Counted from the first letter of the stretch, positions 25,488-34,130 are shown. The stretch: DNA of 64,000 nt from Flagellimonas myxillae (GCF_023502235.1 NZ_JAMFLY010000003.1:434001-498000); one strand, 5' to 3'. Notes: generated by a model not told the origin, from the sequence alone. Made by a program: numbers and translations.

Positions 25488-26270
25488 TTAATCTAGTGCA
25501 CGGTCCAAATGGGTATATCCTCCATCAACATAGATGAGCTGTCCGGTCGTATGACTCGATTTGTTGGACAATAGAAATATCACCATATCTGCAATTTCGA
25601 CCGCAGTGGTCATCCTATTTTCCAAAGGGATGCGCCTCGTAATCTCGTTTAATTTTTTTTCTGGTTCGGGGAAGGTCTTGATCCATCGGTCGTACAATGG
25701 GGTATAGCATTCTGCGACTATGACGGCATTCACACGAATCCCATAAGGTAAGAGTTCTACCGCCCACTCCCGGGTAAGGGCATTGCGTCCTCCGTTCGCA
25801 GCAGCATATGCTGAGGTTCCCCCTTGGCCGGTAACCGCAGTTTTGGAACCAATGTTGACAATGGCCCCTTTGCTTTCCTTGAGCATGGGTAGGGCATGAT
25901 GGGCCATGAGGTAATAGTGGGTAAGGTTACGGTTGATGGATTCCAAAAATGCCTCATAGTTTCCATTTTCTAGACCAATACCATCATTTACTCCGGCATT
26001 GTTCACCAGACCATCGATCCTTCCGAATTCTTGCACAATATTTTCTACCGCTGACTTGCATTGCGCGGGGTCCGTAAGTTCGGCAAAGGCGTGGGATGCC
26101 TTGCCGCCATTCTCTTCAATTTTTTTGACGGCGTCCAGTACATTTTCCCTATTTCTTCCGACGATTACCGGTATGGCACCTTCTTTGGCCAGTTCGGTGC
26201 AAATACCATTGCCAATTCCTTTGGAACCACCTGTAACGATGATCACTTTGTCTTTTAGTCCTAAATCCAT
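25488..26270 (-). CDS. SDR-family oxidoreductase, L-fucose dehydrogenase type (YxxxN variant)
   Basis: Rossmann-fold short-chain dehydrogenase of 260 residues. The dinucleotide motif TGGSKGIG (13-20), NNAG (90-93) and the active-site serine region (NIGSK, 139-143) are present, with Tyr155. The expected catalytic lysine four residues on is replaced by Asn159 (YAAAN; codon AAC read directly). The rest of the segment (GGRNALTREWAVEL) and the C-terminal VAECYTPLYDRW resemble Bacteroidota L-fucose dehydrogenases. With FucP and the mutarotase it would form the entry to the non-phosphorylating fucose pathway. Whether the Asn form is active is open; it appears to be a family trait rather than a decay event, since the frame is otherwise intact. 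Confidence 0.85.
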   Translation of the reverse strand: MDLGLKDKVIIVTGGSKGIGNGICTELAKEGAIPVIVGRNRENVLDAVKKIEENGGKASHAFAELTDPAQCKSAVENIVQEFGRIDGLVNNAGVNDGIGLENGNYEAFLESINRNLTHYYLMAHHALPMLKESKGAIVNIGSKTAVTGQGGTSAYAAANGGRNALTREWAVELLPYGIRVNAVIVAECYTPLYDRWIKTFPEPEKKLNEITRRIPLENRMTTAVEIADMVIFLLSNKSSHTTGQLIYVDGGYTHLDRALD

Positions 26271-26411
26271 TGCTTCAATTTAAAAGTGGCGCCATAGTGA
26301 ACTTTCCATACATCTTCATTGCACCAGCGAAATATAAAAGACCAAACAATCATATGTAAGAATGTGGATGACATTTCAAAAATAGGATTGTTGTCCTTAA
26401 TTCCAATTATT

Positions 26412-27692
26412 TTATTTTTTTTCAAAAACTTCCGTTATGCTTTTTAAGGAAACACCTAGGGTAGCCTGGGCTATGGTATCCAATTGGCCCTGGTCACCTT
26501 CCAAGTGAACAGTGTGTTGAATATGTGTGATGGATTCGTTGGGTGCCAATGCTGCCGCAGGAGACGATGTTTCCAACTCATAAAAGGGCCCCAATGGGTT
26601 ACCTTCACCTACCGGGCCATCGTTATATGAGTTTATAACGTCCCCGCCAAAAGGCCTATCCTGCAATTCCCATTTGGAATTCACATAGTCATTTGTGGTA
26701 AGGGATTTGTTGTATTTGACCAGGGTTAAGACGCCGTTTTCGGCATCATAACTGCCAAATATGTCTTTAGCCCTTTGGGGTGATAATCCAATCTTACATC
26801 TGTATTCGCCGTCTCCCTTAAAAAATGCAATACTGTCTTTGGTTTGCAATCTTTCGGTTGATATTTCTCCAAAAGATTCATAGATGTTCACAGGTTTACC
26901 GAAGGTGCTCTCCTCTCCTGATTGGAAGGGAATGACAACCGTGGTGGTTTCGGAATGTTTGTACATTCCCAACAACCAAATGGAAAGAAGGCCATTTTCT
27001 TTGGTCCAAGTATCACTTCCGGTGTTCTTCAAAGTGTTTTCTGTGGTGTAGCCTACTGCATTAATACCTTGGAGGGAAGAAATTCCCAATATCGTCTGAA
27101 GTTGGGCATTCGAAATAATGCTTACCGATCGGTCAATGTGGAAATCGAAGGTATAGTCTGCATAGTTGGTCAAAGAGGCCGCTTTTGAAAACGAAATACC
27201 TTCCTTGGTTTGCTCTGTAATTTCGAAGGGTTCTAAATCTATAAGCTTGGGAGTCGACCAATTTTCGAAAGTAAAATCCTCGCCCTTATCGAAAAAAATG
27301 GAGTACTGTCCTCCCTCGGGTCCAAGCCAAAATCGTTCTTCCCCACCATATACATTGATTTGTGGGTTTATTTCCCCGGACTCATAATGCGCCTTGTTGA
27401 TCCAACCATAACTTGATCCCTGCATGCCGTTGGCAGAGCTTGTCATGATTCGTCCTTGCAAGGAAGGAGACACCAGCACCAAGCCGTTTCCATTTTGCAA
27501 TAATGCAAGTTTTGGGTCGTGCTGTTGAAGGAAATCATAATCCGCCTGGAAGGATTCCGCTACCGGTGCATTTTCCAATACTGAGGGTTCTTCAGTGTTG
27601 TTCTTTGCTTTGTTTTGGCAGGCAATGACCAAAATCGCCAATAGAAAAATCTGGCCACTTTTCTGAAGTGTTTTAAAAGTTGGGTTGTGCAT
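26412..27692 (-). CDS. DUF6786-like exported lipoprotein
   Basis: A 426-residue lipoprotein from ATG 27692 (MHNPTF), with lipobox LVIAC; an upstream ATG at 27800 would add 36 residues ahead of the signal and is rejected since a promoter-like site lies between. The mature protein is beta-rich, with GRIMTSSANG and VNSYNDGP plus ELETSSPAAALAP in the C-terminal half, which I recognise from memory as the DUF6786 family (a galactose-mutarotase-like sandwich). No catalytic residues are assigned. It lies 141 bases upstream of the SDR-FucP-mutarotase operon on the same strand; the common context is sugar use. Confidence 0.7.
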   Translation of the reverse strand: MHNPTFKTLQKSGQIFLLAILVIACQNKAKNNTEEPSVLENAPVAESFQADYDFLQQHDPKLALLQNGNGLVLVSPSLQGRIMTSSANGMQGSSYGWINKAHYESGEINPQINVYGGEERFWLGPEGGQYSIFFDKGEDFTFENWSTPKLIDLEPFEITEQTKEGISFSKAASLTNYADYTFDFHIDRSVSIISNAQLQTILGISSLQGINAVGYTTENTLKNTGSDTWTKENGLLSIWLLGMYKHSETTTVVIPFQSGEESTFGKPVNIYESFGEISTERLQTKDSIAFFKGDGEYRCKIGLSPQRAKDIFGSYDAENGVLTLVKYNKSLTTNDYVNSKWELQDRPFGGDVINSYNDGPVGEGNPLGPFYELETSSPAAALAPNESITHIQHTVHLEGDQGQLDTIAQATLGVSLKSITEVFEKK

Positions 27693-27733
27693 GCTATTCT
27701 TTAATGCTACTGAATCGTCAGCGCGAAAACGGT

Positions 27734-27761
27734 CAAATTTAGGAGATTGCATATATGTCAA
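27734..27761 (-). promoter_or_regulatory. Bacteroidota-type promoter of the DUF6786-like gene
   Basis: On the minus strand a TTG (27761-27759), a 17-base spacer and a perfect TAnnTTTG box (TAAATTTG, 27741-27734) match the Flavobacterium promoter consensus. The start point would lie near 27727, about 35 bases before the ATG at 27692, and this supports that ATG over the one at 27800. Confidence 0.5.
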
Positions 27762-28218
27762 CCTGTTGAAAAATAACTTTGACCGATACTTTTTTAACAA
27801 TAGGCTTCTTAATGAATTCAGATAAGGTATGGCATGGGCTTTGTTTCCTATTCAAGAAAATCCGATTTATGAAAAAAACGCATCAAAAATCGTCTAACAA
27901 AATGAGGTAAATAAGTTAAAATTAAAGCATTGAAAAAACCGTTTCCGGTGATTAATTGTACGCTTTTGGTGTCTCTTAGGAGGAAGCCTGTAAAAGGCGT
28001 TACCGACTTTAACTATAAAGGGTTGTAGGGTTTTTGATGGTTCAGGTGTACTAATTTTTGAACACGGGGTTGATCATTGGATCCGATCTGAAGTTGAAAT
28101 AAAAGAAGTTATATTTACTACCGAAATATTTTTCAGGCTCTAAATCCTGCATAAAATATGATAGTTTCCGAATGGAAGACTTCAAAAAATTATAACTAAT
28201 AAAGATTCTTAACCAAAT
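27762..28218. other. Divergent intergenic region
   Basis: Noncoding DNA between the DUF6786-like gene (minus) and the FGE-fold gene (plus). Short imperfect hairpins (for example around 27945 and 27985) are too weak to call. I see no tRNA, repeat array or exact TAnnTTTG box for the plus-strand operon here; the only clear element is the promoter-like site at its left edge. Confidence 0.6.
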
Positions 28219-29214
28219 ATGGTAAAAAGACAAAACCTGCTCTTCGCAGCAATTTTTACTTGTGCTATTTCTGTTAACGTTAACGGCCAAAAAAAATCAT
28301 TTCAGGCCTATGAACAAAAAATTTCCGGGACAGAACTAACGGTTTCCATGTTACCCATTCCTGGTGGAAGTTTTTCCATGGGCAGCCCTAGTTCCGAAAA
28401 CGGAAGGTCCGATGATGAAGGGCCGGCCCACAAGGTGAATATTGCCCCTTTTTGGATGGGAGAGTTTGAGATTACCTGGGACTTATACCAATTGTTTATG
28501 TCCCGTGAAATAGATAAAACGGACGGAAAAGTTGCCAAAGGTGGGGAAGTTTCCTTGGACGTGGATGCAGTTTCTGGCGCTACCACCCCCTACGTGGAAA
28601 TGAGTTTCGGTATGGGTACCGAGGGGTATCCCGCGATTTGCATGACCCAATATGCCGCCTCCAAGTTTTGCGAATGGTTATCGGCTATGACCGGAAACTT
28701 TTATCGCCTTCCCACCGAAGCCGAATGGGAATATGCCTGCAGGGCAGGGACGGAAACGGCCTACTCTTTTGGAGGGAGTGCCTATAGAATCAATGATTAT
28801 GCTTGGTATGCGAACAATAGTGGCAACAAATACCAGAAAGTAGGACAGAAAAAACCAAATTTGTGGGGATTGCACGATATGCATGGAAATGTTGCCGAAT
28901 GGACGTTGGATGCCTATAGCGCTGACACTTATGGCGACCGCAAGGGCGGGAATAGTGCAAATCCTTTTATTAAACCTGTTAAAACCTATCCCAGAGTAGT
29001 TCGCGGTGGGTCATGGAAAGACAGCTCGACCAAATTGAGAAGCGCTGCTAGGGTATTTTCAGAAAAGCGTTGGAAAATGCGCGACCCGCAAATTCCCAAG
29101 AGCAAATGGTGGCATACGGATGCTACCTTCGTTGGCTTCCGAATTGTAAGACCTTATAACACTCCAAGTCAAAAGGAGCAGAAAATATATTGGAAAGAAA
29201 AACATTCAAACTAA
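28219..29214 (+). CDS. Exported FGE-fold (SUMF1/EgtB/PvdO superfamily) protein without the FGE cysteines
   Basis: A 331-residue periplasmic protein: signal peptide to about residue 24 (NVNG-Q), then one formylglycine-generating-enzyme-type domain. Family motifs are clear: PIPGGSFSMGS, WMGEFEITWDLY, RLPTEAEWEYACRAG, DMHGNVAEWTLD, RVVRGGSWKD and VGFRIVRP. The two active-site cysteines of true sulfatase-modifying FGE, which follow the RGGSW block, are missing (RGGSWKDSSTKLRSAARV), and no sulfatase is in the window. So it is unlikely to activate sulfatases. First gene of a plus-strand trio; five bases before the Gfo/Idh/MocA gene. Confidence 0.88.
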   Translation: MVKRQNLLFAAIFTCAISVNVNGQKKSFQAYEQKISGTELTVSMLPIPGGSFSMGSPSSENGRSDDEGPAHKVNIAPFWMGEFEITWDLYQLFMSREIDKTDGKVAKGGEVSLDVDAVSGATTPYVEMSFGMGTEGYPAICMTQYAASKFCEWLSAMTGNFYRLPTEAEWEYACRAGTETAYSFGGSAYRINDYAWYANNSGNKYQKVGQKKPNLWGLHDMHGNVAEWTLDAYSADTYGDRKGGNSANPFIKPVKTYPRVVRGGSWKDSSTKLRSAARVFSEKRWKMRDPQIPKSKWWHTDATFVGFRIVRPYNTPSQKEQKIYWKEKHSN

Positions 29215-29219
29215 ATATC

Positions 29220-30566
29220 ATGGGCAAGCAAAAAACAAATCAAAAGAGCGACGCGTTTACTCGCAGATCGTTCGTAAAAACAACCGGATTGGCCACCGGC
29301 GGAATATTGGCCAGCAGCATTCCGTTTGAGTCAATGGCTCAAACAGGAAAAGTGGAAAAATTAAAACTAGCGGTAGTTGGTTGTGGTGGACGAGGTACCG
29401 GAGCCACTGTACAGGCACTTACCGCAGACCCAGATGTGGAATTGGTAGCTATGGCGGATGCCTTCCAGGATCGTTTGGAAGGAAGTCTAACTGCCATCCA
29501 AGAGCACTTTGACGGGGAACGAAAAATCAATGTCAAGGAAAAAAATCGTTTTGTTGGGTTCGATGCCTACAAGAATGCCATCGATAGTGCGGATGTAGTG
29601 GTTTTGGCAACTCCTCCCGGATTTCGACCCTTGCATTTTGAATACGCCATCGCCCAAGACAAGCATGTGTTTATGGAAAAACCCGTTGCCACCGATGCAG
29701 CAGGGGTTAGGAGAGTGCTTCAAGCGGCCAAGTCGGCCAAGGAGAAAAAGCTAAATGTTGTTGTGGGACTTCAAAGACATTACCAGAAAAAGTATACCAC
29801 GCTTTATGATCAAATCCAACAGGGAGCCATGGGTAAGATTGTTGGAGGTCAGGTATACTGGAATAGTGGTGGTGTTTGGGTAAGACCACGTAAAGAAGGG
29901 CAGAGCGAATTGGAGTATCAAATGCGAAATTGGTATTATTTCAACTGGCTTTGCGGAGACCATATTTTAGAGCAGCACATCCACAATATTGATGTGGCCA
30001 ACTGGTTTATCGGTGAATATCCTTCAATGGCGCAAGGTATGGGCGGTAGAGAAGTCCGTAACGGAAAAGACCATGGAGAGATATTTGACCATCACTTTGT
30101 AGAATACACCTACCCAACAGGGGCTGTAATATCAAGTCAGTGCAGACACCAAAAAGGATGTCACAGTAGAGTGGATGAAGCTTTCCAAGGAAGCAATGGT
30201 AGCGTTGTGGTCAGCAAGGGAATTATTGCCGATTTGAACGGGCAGGAGAAATTCAATTACTCCAAAATGAACGAAGGTCAGCACGACCCAAATCCATATC
30301 AGGTAGAACACGACAGACTTTTTGCGGCCATTCGTACGAAGTCAGAATTGTTGGCTGATGCGGAAAATGGTGCCAAATCCACTTTGGCGGCGATTATGGG
30401 ACGTATGGCTACCTATTCAGGTGATATTATCACTTGGGACCAAGCCTTGAACTCTGACTTGCAATTGGTCCCCGACAATTTAAGCTGGGATTCTGTAGCC
30501 CCAACTTTGCCGGATGCCGATGGAAAATATAAGATTCCAGTTCCTGGAATTACCAAGTTTTCATAA
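29220..30566 (+). CDS. Gfo/Idh/MocA-family oxidoreductase with Tat signal
   Basis: NAD(P)-dependent sugar oxidoreductase exported by the Tat route, 448 residues. The start is ATG 29220, five bases after the previous stop; the longer frame begins with TTG inside the upstream gene. The Tat motif RRSFVKTTGLATGG lies at residues 16-29. The Rossmann segment VVGCGGRGTGA, the family lysine motif EKPVATD and the substrate-side CGDHILEQHIHNIDVANW are all intact, so an active enzyme is likely. Such Tat-exported members in Bacteroidota PULs often act on glycosides by transient 3-keto oxidation; here the partner isomerase-like gene 17 bases downstream fits that idea, without proof. Confidence 0.92.
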   Translation: MGKQKTNQKSDAFTRRSFVKTTGLATGGILASSIPFESMAQTGKVEKLKLAVVGCGGRGTGATVQALTADPDVELVAMADAFQDRLEGSLTAIQEHFDGERKINVKEKNRFVGFDAYKNAIDSADVVVLATPPGFRPLHFEYAIAQDKHVFMEKPVATDAAGVRRVLQAAKSAKEKKLNVVVGLQRHYQKKYTTLYDQIQQGAMGKIVGGQVYWNSGGVWVRPRKEGQSELEYQMRNWYYFNWLCGDHILEQHIHNIDVANWFIGEYPSMAQGMGGREVRNGKDHGEIFDHHFVEYTYPTGAVISSQCRHQKGCHSRVDEAFQGSNGSVVVSKGIIADLNGQEKFNYSKMNEGQHDPNPYQVEHDRLFAAIRTKSELLADAENGAKSTLAAIMGRMATYSGDIITWDQALNSDLQLVPDNLSWDSVAPTLPDADGKYKIPVPGITKFS

Positions 30567-30583
30567 GACCTAAATAGAAAAAG

Positions 30584-31501
30584 ATGAAACGAAGAAAATT
30601 TGTAGGCTCTGTTGCAGCAACTTCTGCCTTGGGATTTGTTCCCGGAATACTATCGGCACAACAGGGGAGCGAACCTGCTTATAAGGGATTCAACTTGAAA
30701 TATGCCCCACATTTGGGAATGTTCAAAAATCTGGCAGGGGACGATCCCATTGATCAGCTCAATTTTATGGCGGATCAAGGATTTATGGCCTTTGAAGATA
30801 ATGGTATGAAGGGAAGGTCACTTGATCTTCAGGAAAAAATGGCTTCCACAATGGCCAAAAGAGGGATTTCCATGGGAGTTTTCGTTGCGCACAAAATTTA
30901 TTGGAAGGAGCCCAACCTAGCAAGTGGTGACGAAAACTTGAGGGAGGAATTCCTGTCCCAAATAAAGGAATCGGTGGAAGTGGCCAAAAGGGTGAACGCA
31001 AAATGGATGACCGTAGTTCCCGGACATGTGGATCTACGACAAAATATTGGATATCAAACGGCCCATGTAGTCGAATCCTTGAAAAGGGCATCCGAAATTT
31101 TGGAGCCACATGGATTGGTCATGGTCTTGGAGCCCTTGAACTTTAGGAACCATCCTGGACTGTTTTTATCCGAGAGTCCGCAGGCGTATGAAGTATGCAA
31201 AGCTGTGGACTCCCCTTCCTGTAAAATACTTTTTGATATTTACCATCAACAGATACAAGAGGGTAATCTTATTCCGAATATCGATGCGTGTTGGGAGGAA
31301 ATCGCCTATTACCAGATTGGTGACAATCCTGGAAGAAACGAGCCCACTTCCGGGGAGGTCAATTATAAAAATGTCTTCAAATTTATCCACAGCAAAGGGT
31401 TTAAAGGTATCCTTGGAATGGAGCACGGAAATTCCATTAAGGGTAAAGAGGGGGAACAAAGAGTAATTGACGCATATAAGGAGTCGGACAGCTTTATCTG
31501 A
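30584..31501 (+). CDS. Sugar-phosphate-isomerase-type TIM-barrel protein (hydroxypyruvate isomerase-like), exported
   Basis: A 305-residue TIM-barrel (AP endonuclease 2 / xylose isomerase-like, PF01261). The N-terminus is a Tat-like signal (MKRRKFVGSVAATSALGF) with cleavage near LSAQ. Metal-site residues typical of the family are visible: E in VLEPLN, D in ILFDIYHQQ, H in the same helix and E in LGMEHG. The segment YYQIGDNPGRNEPTSGEVNY is typical of the hydroxypyruvate-isomerase subgroup. Last of the plus-strand trio; together with the Gfo/Idh/MocA protein it may epimerise or cleave keto-sugars in the periplasm, for example 3-keto-glycosides. Confidence 0.88.
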   Translation: MKRRKFVGSVAATSALGFVPGILSAQQGSEPAYKGFNLKYAPHLGMFKNLAGDDPIDQLNFMADQGFMAFEDNGMKGRSLDLQEKMASTMAKRGISMGVFVAHKIYWKEPNLASGDENLREEFLSQIKESVEVAKRVNAKWMTVVPGHVDLRQNIGYQTAHVVESLKRASEILEPHGLVMVLEPLNFRNHPGLFLSESPQAYEVCKAVDSPSCKILFDIYHQQIQEGNLIPNIDACWEEIAYYQIGDNPGRNEPTSGEVNYKNVFKFIHSKGFKGILGMEHGNSIKGKEGEQRVIDAYKESDSFI

Positions 31502-31514
31502 TTTTTCGCTTGCC

Positions 31515-31564
31515 CATAAAAAAACCGCCGAATTAGATTTTAATAGATTCTAATTCGGCGGTTT
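31515..31564 (-). terminator. Strong intrinsic terminator downstream of the tRNA fragment
   Basis: A perfect 16-base inverted repeat (arms 31522-31537 and 31549-31564, core CCGCCGAATTAGA) with an 11-base loop. On the minus strand it ends in a run of seven T, so it terminates leftward transcription, as expected for a tRNA transcribed on the minus strand. It can also serve the end of the plus-strand operon, though its T-run there is only three bases. Confidence 0.85.
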
Positions 31565-31568
31565 GTAG

Positions 31569-31610
31569 TAGCGGGAACAGGACTCGAACCTGTGACCTTC
31601 GGGTTATGAG
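31569..31610 (-). tRNA. tRNA-Met(CAT) 3' half, truncated at the anticodon loop (att-site remnant)
   Basis: Read on the minus strand this is CTCATAA (anticodon loop, CAT), stem CCCGA, variable AGGTC, T-arm ACAGG-TTCGAGT-CCTGT, acceptor TCCCGCT and discriminator A, followed by CTA instead of CCA. The expected 5' half (pairing stem TCGGG, D-arm and acceptor AGCGGGA) is absent: sequence past 31610 is unrelated. Homology ends exactly at the anticodon loop, the classic crossover point of tyrosine integrases, so this is best read as a duplicated 3' half left at one end of an integrated element. Confidence 0.8.
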
Positions 31611-31724
31611 TTCCAAAAAGTACACACTTTTCAAGATTTCCCGGCTCAATTTTGTACAAAAACGTGTACGGTATCGTGTACGGTTTTCATGACAAATATA
31701 ATCATTTGTTTTAGCTAGATACTT
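31611..31724. repeat. GTAC-centred short repeats next to the tRNA remnant
   Basis: Contains a perfect 12-base palindrome TTTTGTACAAAA (31650-31661) and two direct copies of CGTGTACGGT (31663-31672 and 31675-31684, 12-base period), plus GTACAC at 31620-31625. Such clustered short repeats beside an att core are typical of integrase arm or accessory sites. No integrase gene lies in this window. Confidence 0.5.
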
Positions 31725-32294
31725 TTATTTAGCTTCCCATAAATTGGCCTGAAAAGGTACGTCCACTGGAGTTTGGGCTAAATGGTCCATATAATTGGTC
31801 ATTACTTTGAAGCCTACAATGGTAATTACTTCTAGAATTGCCTCTTTTGGATAGCCAGCGTTTAAAAACTTATTGATGTCTTCATTGCTTACTTGACCTC
31901 TTTTGGTCGTTGTCGCTTTGACATATTCACTCAGAGCATTCAGTTTTTTATCTGGTAATTCCCGTCCTTCACGCAAAGCATCTATGTTTTCTTGAGAAAC
32001 CCTATGCATTTGTGCAATACTGGAATGGGCAGCCATGCAATACTGGCAATTGTTTTCATAACTCGATGCCAAAAATGCAATCTGCCTTTCTTTTGCCGTA
32101 AGCACGCTGTTTTTGGTTAAAAATTTATCACCTTCCCAGTAGGCGTAAAGTAATGCTGGGTGATTTGCCATCAAACCCAACAAATTTGCGTCAAATCCAT
32201 AGGCTGATTTAGCAGCTGTTAGTATGGATTTTGATGCCTCTGGGGCATCTTCGATAGTTCTGATTTTGAATTCTACATTTTGCAACGTTTCCAT
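31725..32294 (-). CDS. Carboxymuconolactone decarboxylase/AhpD-like peroxidase-related protein
   Basis: A 189-residue cytoplasmic all-helical protein of the AhpD-like superfamily. The redox centre is CQYCMAAH (C83, C86, H90), matching the Cx2C...H pattern of AhpD-type alkylhydroperoxidases, and FLASSYENN before it supplies the usual acidic residue. A likely role is peroxide or organic radical detoxification with a dihydrolipoyl- or thioredoxin-type donor. It stands alone, 54 bases upstream of DUF983 on the same strand, and is the first gene to the right of the tRNA remnant. Confidence 0.85.
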   Translation of the reverse strand: METLQNVEFKIRTIEDAPEASKSILTAAKSAYGFDANLLGLMANHPALLYAYWEGDKFLTKNSVLTAKERQIAFLASSYENNCQYCMAAHSSIAQMHRVSQENIDALREGRELPDKKLNALSEYVKATTTKRGQVSNEDINKFLNAGYPKEAILEVITIVGFKVMTNYMDHLAQTPVDVPFQANLWEAK

Positions 32295-32348
32295 TTTACT
32301 GATATTTAATTGACTTTATTTATAAATAGATTATGTTTTCCGTTAAGA

Positions 32349-32717
32349 CTAGATGTCTTTCAATAGATAGATCCATATGATCCTTGAAATGCGCATATTG
32401 AAAGAGGAGAGCGCTATTAAAACAACCGCAATCCAAATGAAAATTTGGTAATTGAAGATGTTTTCATAATAAAAGGTAGCAGCAAAAACAACCATAATAG
32501 CTTCTATGATTCCTATTGCATAACTGACATACATGGCACCAAAAAAGAAGCCTGGCTCTTTTTCAAATACATAACCGCAGTGGGTACAACTTTTATGCAT
32601 TTTCGGTTTATACCAGTTCTCCAAAAAGTTATTCTGTTTGTAGATTTTACCTGTGTGGCAGTTAGGGCATTTATTTGAGAGTATATTCTTAATCATTGGA
32701 TTGTGTTTTTTGATCAT
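32349..32717 (-). CDS. DUF983 membrane protein
   Basis: A 122-residue protein with an N-terminal zinc-ribbon-like pair of motifs (NKCPNCHTG and CTHCGYVF) followed by two membrane helices (about residues 53-82 and 88-108). This is the DUF983 layout. ATG at 32717 or 32696 (MIKNILSNKCP) may be the start. The family has no assigned function. It lies 17 bases after the stop of the alginate-export-like gene and probably shares its transcript. Confidence 0.82.
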   Translation of the reverse strand: MIKKHNPMIKNILSNKCPNCHTGKIYKQNNFLENWYKPKMHKSCTHCGYVFEKEPGFFFGAMYVSYAIGIIEAIMVVFAATFYYENIFNYQIFIWIAVVLIALSSFNMRISRIIWIYLLKDI

Positions 32718-32734
32718 TGATTATTATATCCTCT

Positions 32735-34120
32735 TCAAAACTTAAACTCAGTGGTAAATACAAAGTGAAACAGACTATTTGTTAAACCACTTTCCTTTAG
32801 AAAGGAACCTGGAAATATAAAATTGGTTTCCAGTTCCAAACTCACATATTCATTTAACTCAAAACTTGTGAAAGTACCGAGTTGTGTACCTATATAGGGC
32901 TGGTTGTTTAAAGAGGGATACTCTAGTTGCAGGGCGGGATTGTAAACCCCATCCTTTGTAGATTCACGCCAAAAAAAGTCGATGTCAAATTCATAAAAGA
33001 AACGGTCCTTTTTAAAATTGACATAAGGATGGATGTCGATAAGATTTGATGGACCAAAACGTGCTACACGTCCAAAATAGGCTCCCTTAGGGTAAAAGGC
33101 ATCAAAAGTTCCAACCTTGTTGTCTGCCGGGTCGTCATCCCCATCAATGACTTCAAATTTCAATCCTGTTTTTAGGTTGTTTGGCGTATTTCGAAATGCA
33201 TACTCGACTTGAAAATAATAGGCCAATGCTGAAATTCTGGAATCCTCAAAGCTTCCAAATTGGTGGATAATTTCATTGTTGTAACTCCAGCCTTTCAAAG
33301 TGCCGTAATGGTGAATGCCCACAGCGCTTCTCCGTTCATTTCCCGTAATGTTGTTATAAACTACATCATTCTGCTTCTGGAAGAAATAGTACGCATCTAA
33401 ATTGATTAAACCAGAGATGTAATCGGAAAAATGAAAACCATAAAAAGACTCCTTGAATTCGAAAAAGTCATTGTCTAGAACACCTACTTCATTTCGAACT
33501 ATCGAGGCTGTGAAAATATCCGCTTCAAGTGTATTTTTTTTGAATTTAAGTTGTAGAAGGTCAAATGATCTCCTCACATTTGGGAGGTTGCGGACATCTA
33601 CTAATCTTCCAGAGCCATAACTCAAGTTCTTCCTGCCAACTGCCATTTGGAGTTCGGGCATGAACTTGTATTGGACAAAGATTTGGTTGAAGGCAAGTAC
33701 GTCTTTATCCACTGCGGTTAAATCATCTTTTCCAATCACTGTGCTGGAGGAAAGCTCAACAAAGGCATTTAGGTTTTTACCAAAATTCCAGTCTGTGTTT
33801 AGCATAATGCGATTAAGTAGCCAAGCATTATCTTGTCCATCATGGGAGCCAAATTCCTCATTAATGAATGATTCTGCTTGGAAACGGTAGTCACCCCCAA
33901 TGGATAGTGTGGTGTTTTCACCTAGTTTAATCCCCTTTAACCCGCTCAGAATTAGGCGTTCTTCAGTTTTTTCGGTAGCATCAATATGTTGAATGTGCTG
34001 ACCATACAACAGATTACTCCAGAACAATAAGAGTATAATAAGCTGGACACATCGGTTGTATTCAAACATCAACCGAATTATATATGTGCAAAAAGCTTTG
34101 TGCTGCGTTCCTTTTTTCAT
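32735..34120 (-). CDS. Alginate-export-family outer membrane beta-barrel protein
   Basis: A 461-residue outer-membrane protein. After a long N-terminal segment with a signal helix (VQLIILLLFWSNLLYGQ, ending near residue 41) the mature part is made of alternating strands (FGKNLNAFVELSSS, FNQIFVQYKFMPELQMAVGRKNLSYGSGRLVDVRN kept here as two blocks: FNQIFVQYKF and VGRKNLSYGSGR) and ends in FVFTTEFKF, a typical C-terminal barrel strand. Blocks match the alginate export (AlgE-like, PF13372) family. ATG 34069 (MFEYNR) would give a more usual signal length. The substrate is not known; family members in Bacteroidota are broadly distributed porins. It follows the PAP2 gene by 10 bases. Confidence 0.78.
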   Translation of the reverse strand: MKKGTQHKAFCTYIIRLMFEYNRCVQLIILLLFWSNLLYGQHIQHIDATEKTEERLILSGLKGIKLGENTTLSIGGDYRFQAESFINEEFGSHDGQDNAWLLNRIMLNTDWNFGKNLNAFVELSSSTVIGKDDLTAVDKDVLAFNQIFVQYKFMPELQMAVGRKNLSYGSGRLVDVRNLPNVRRSFDLLQLKFKKNTLEADIFTASIVRNEVGVLDNDFFEFKESFYGFHFSDYISGLINLDAYYFFQKQNDVVYNNITGNERRSAVGIHHYGTLKGWSYNNEIIHQFGSFEDSRISALAYYFQVEYAFRNTPNNLKTGLKFEVIDGDDDPADNKVGTFDAFYPKGAYFGRVARFGPSNLIDIHPYVNFKKDRFFYEFDIDFFWRESTKDGVYNPALQLEYPSLNNQPYIGTQLGTFTSFELNEYVSLELETNFIFPGSFLKESGLTNSLFHFVFTTEFKF

Positions 34121-34130
34121 AATAAATCGA

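Noticed and set aside
28219-29214. FGE-fold protein as a sulfatase-activating enzyme.
   Set aside because: The two required cysteines are missing and no sulfatase is in the window.
31645-31689. Short minus-strand ORF beside the tRNA fragment, a possible integrase start.
   Set aside because: Only 14 codons, built from the GTAC repeats, with no integrase motif; better read as part of an att region.
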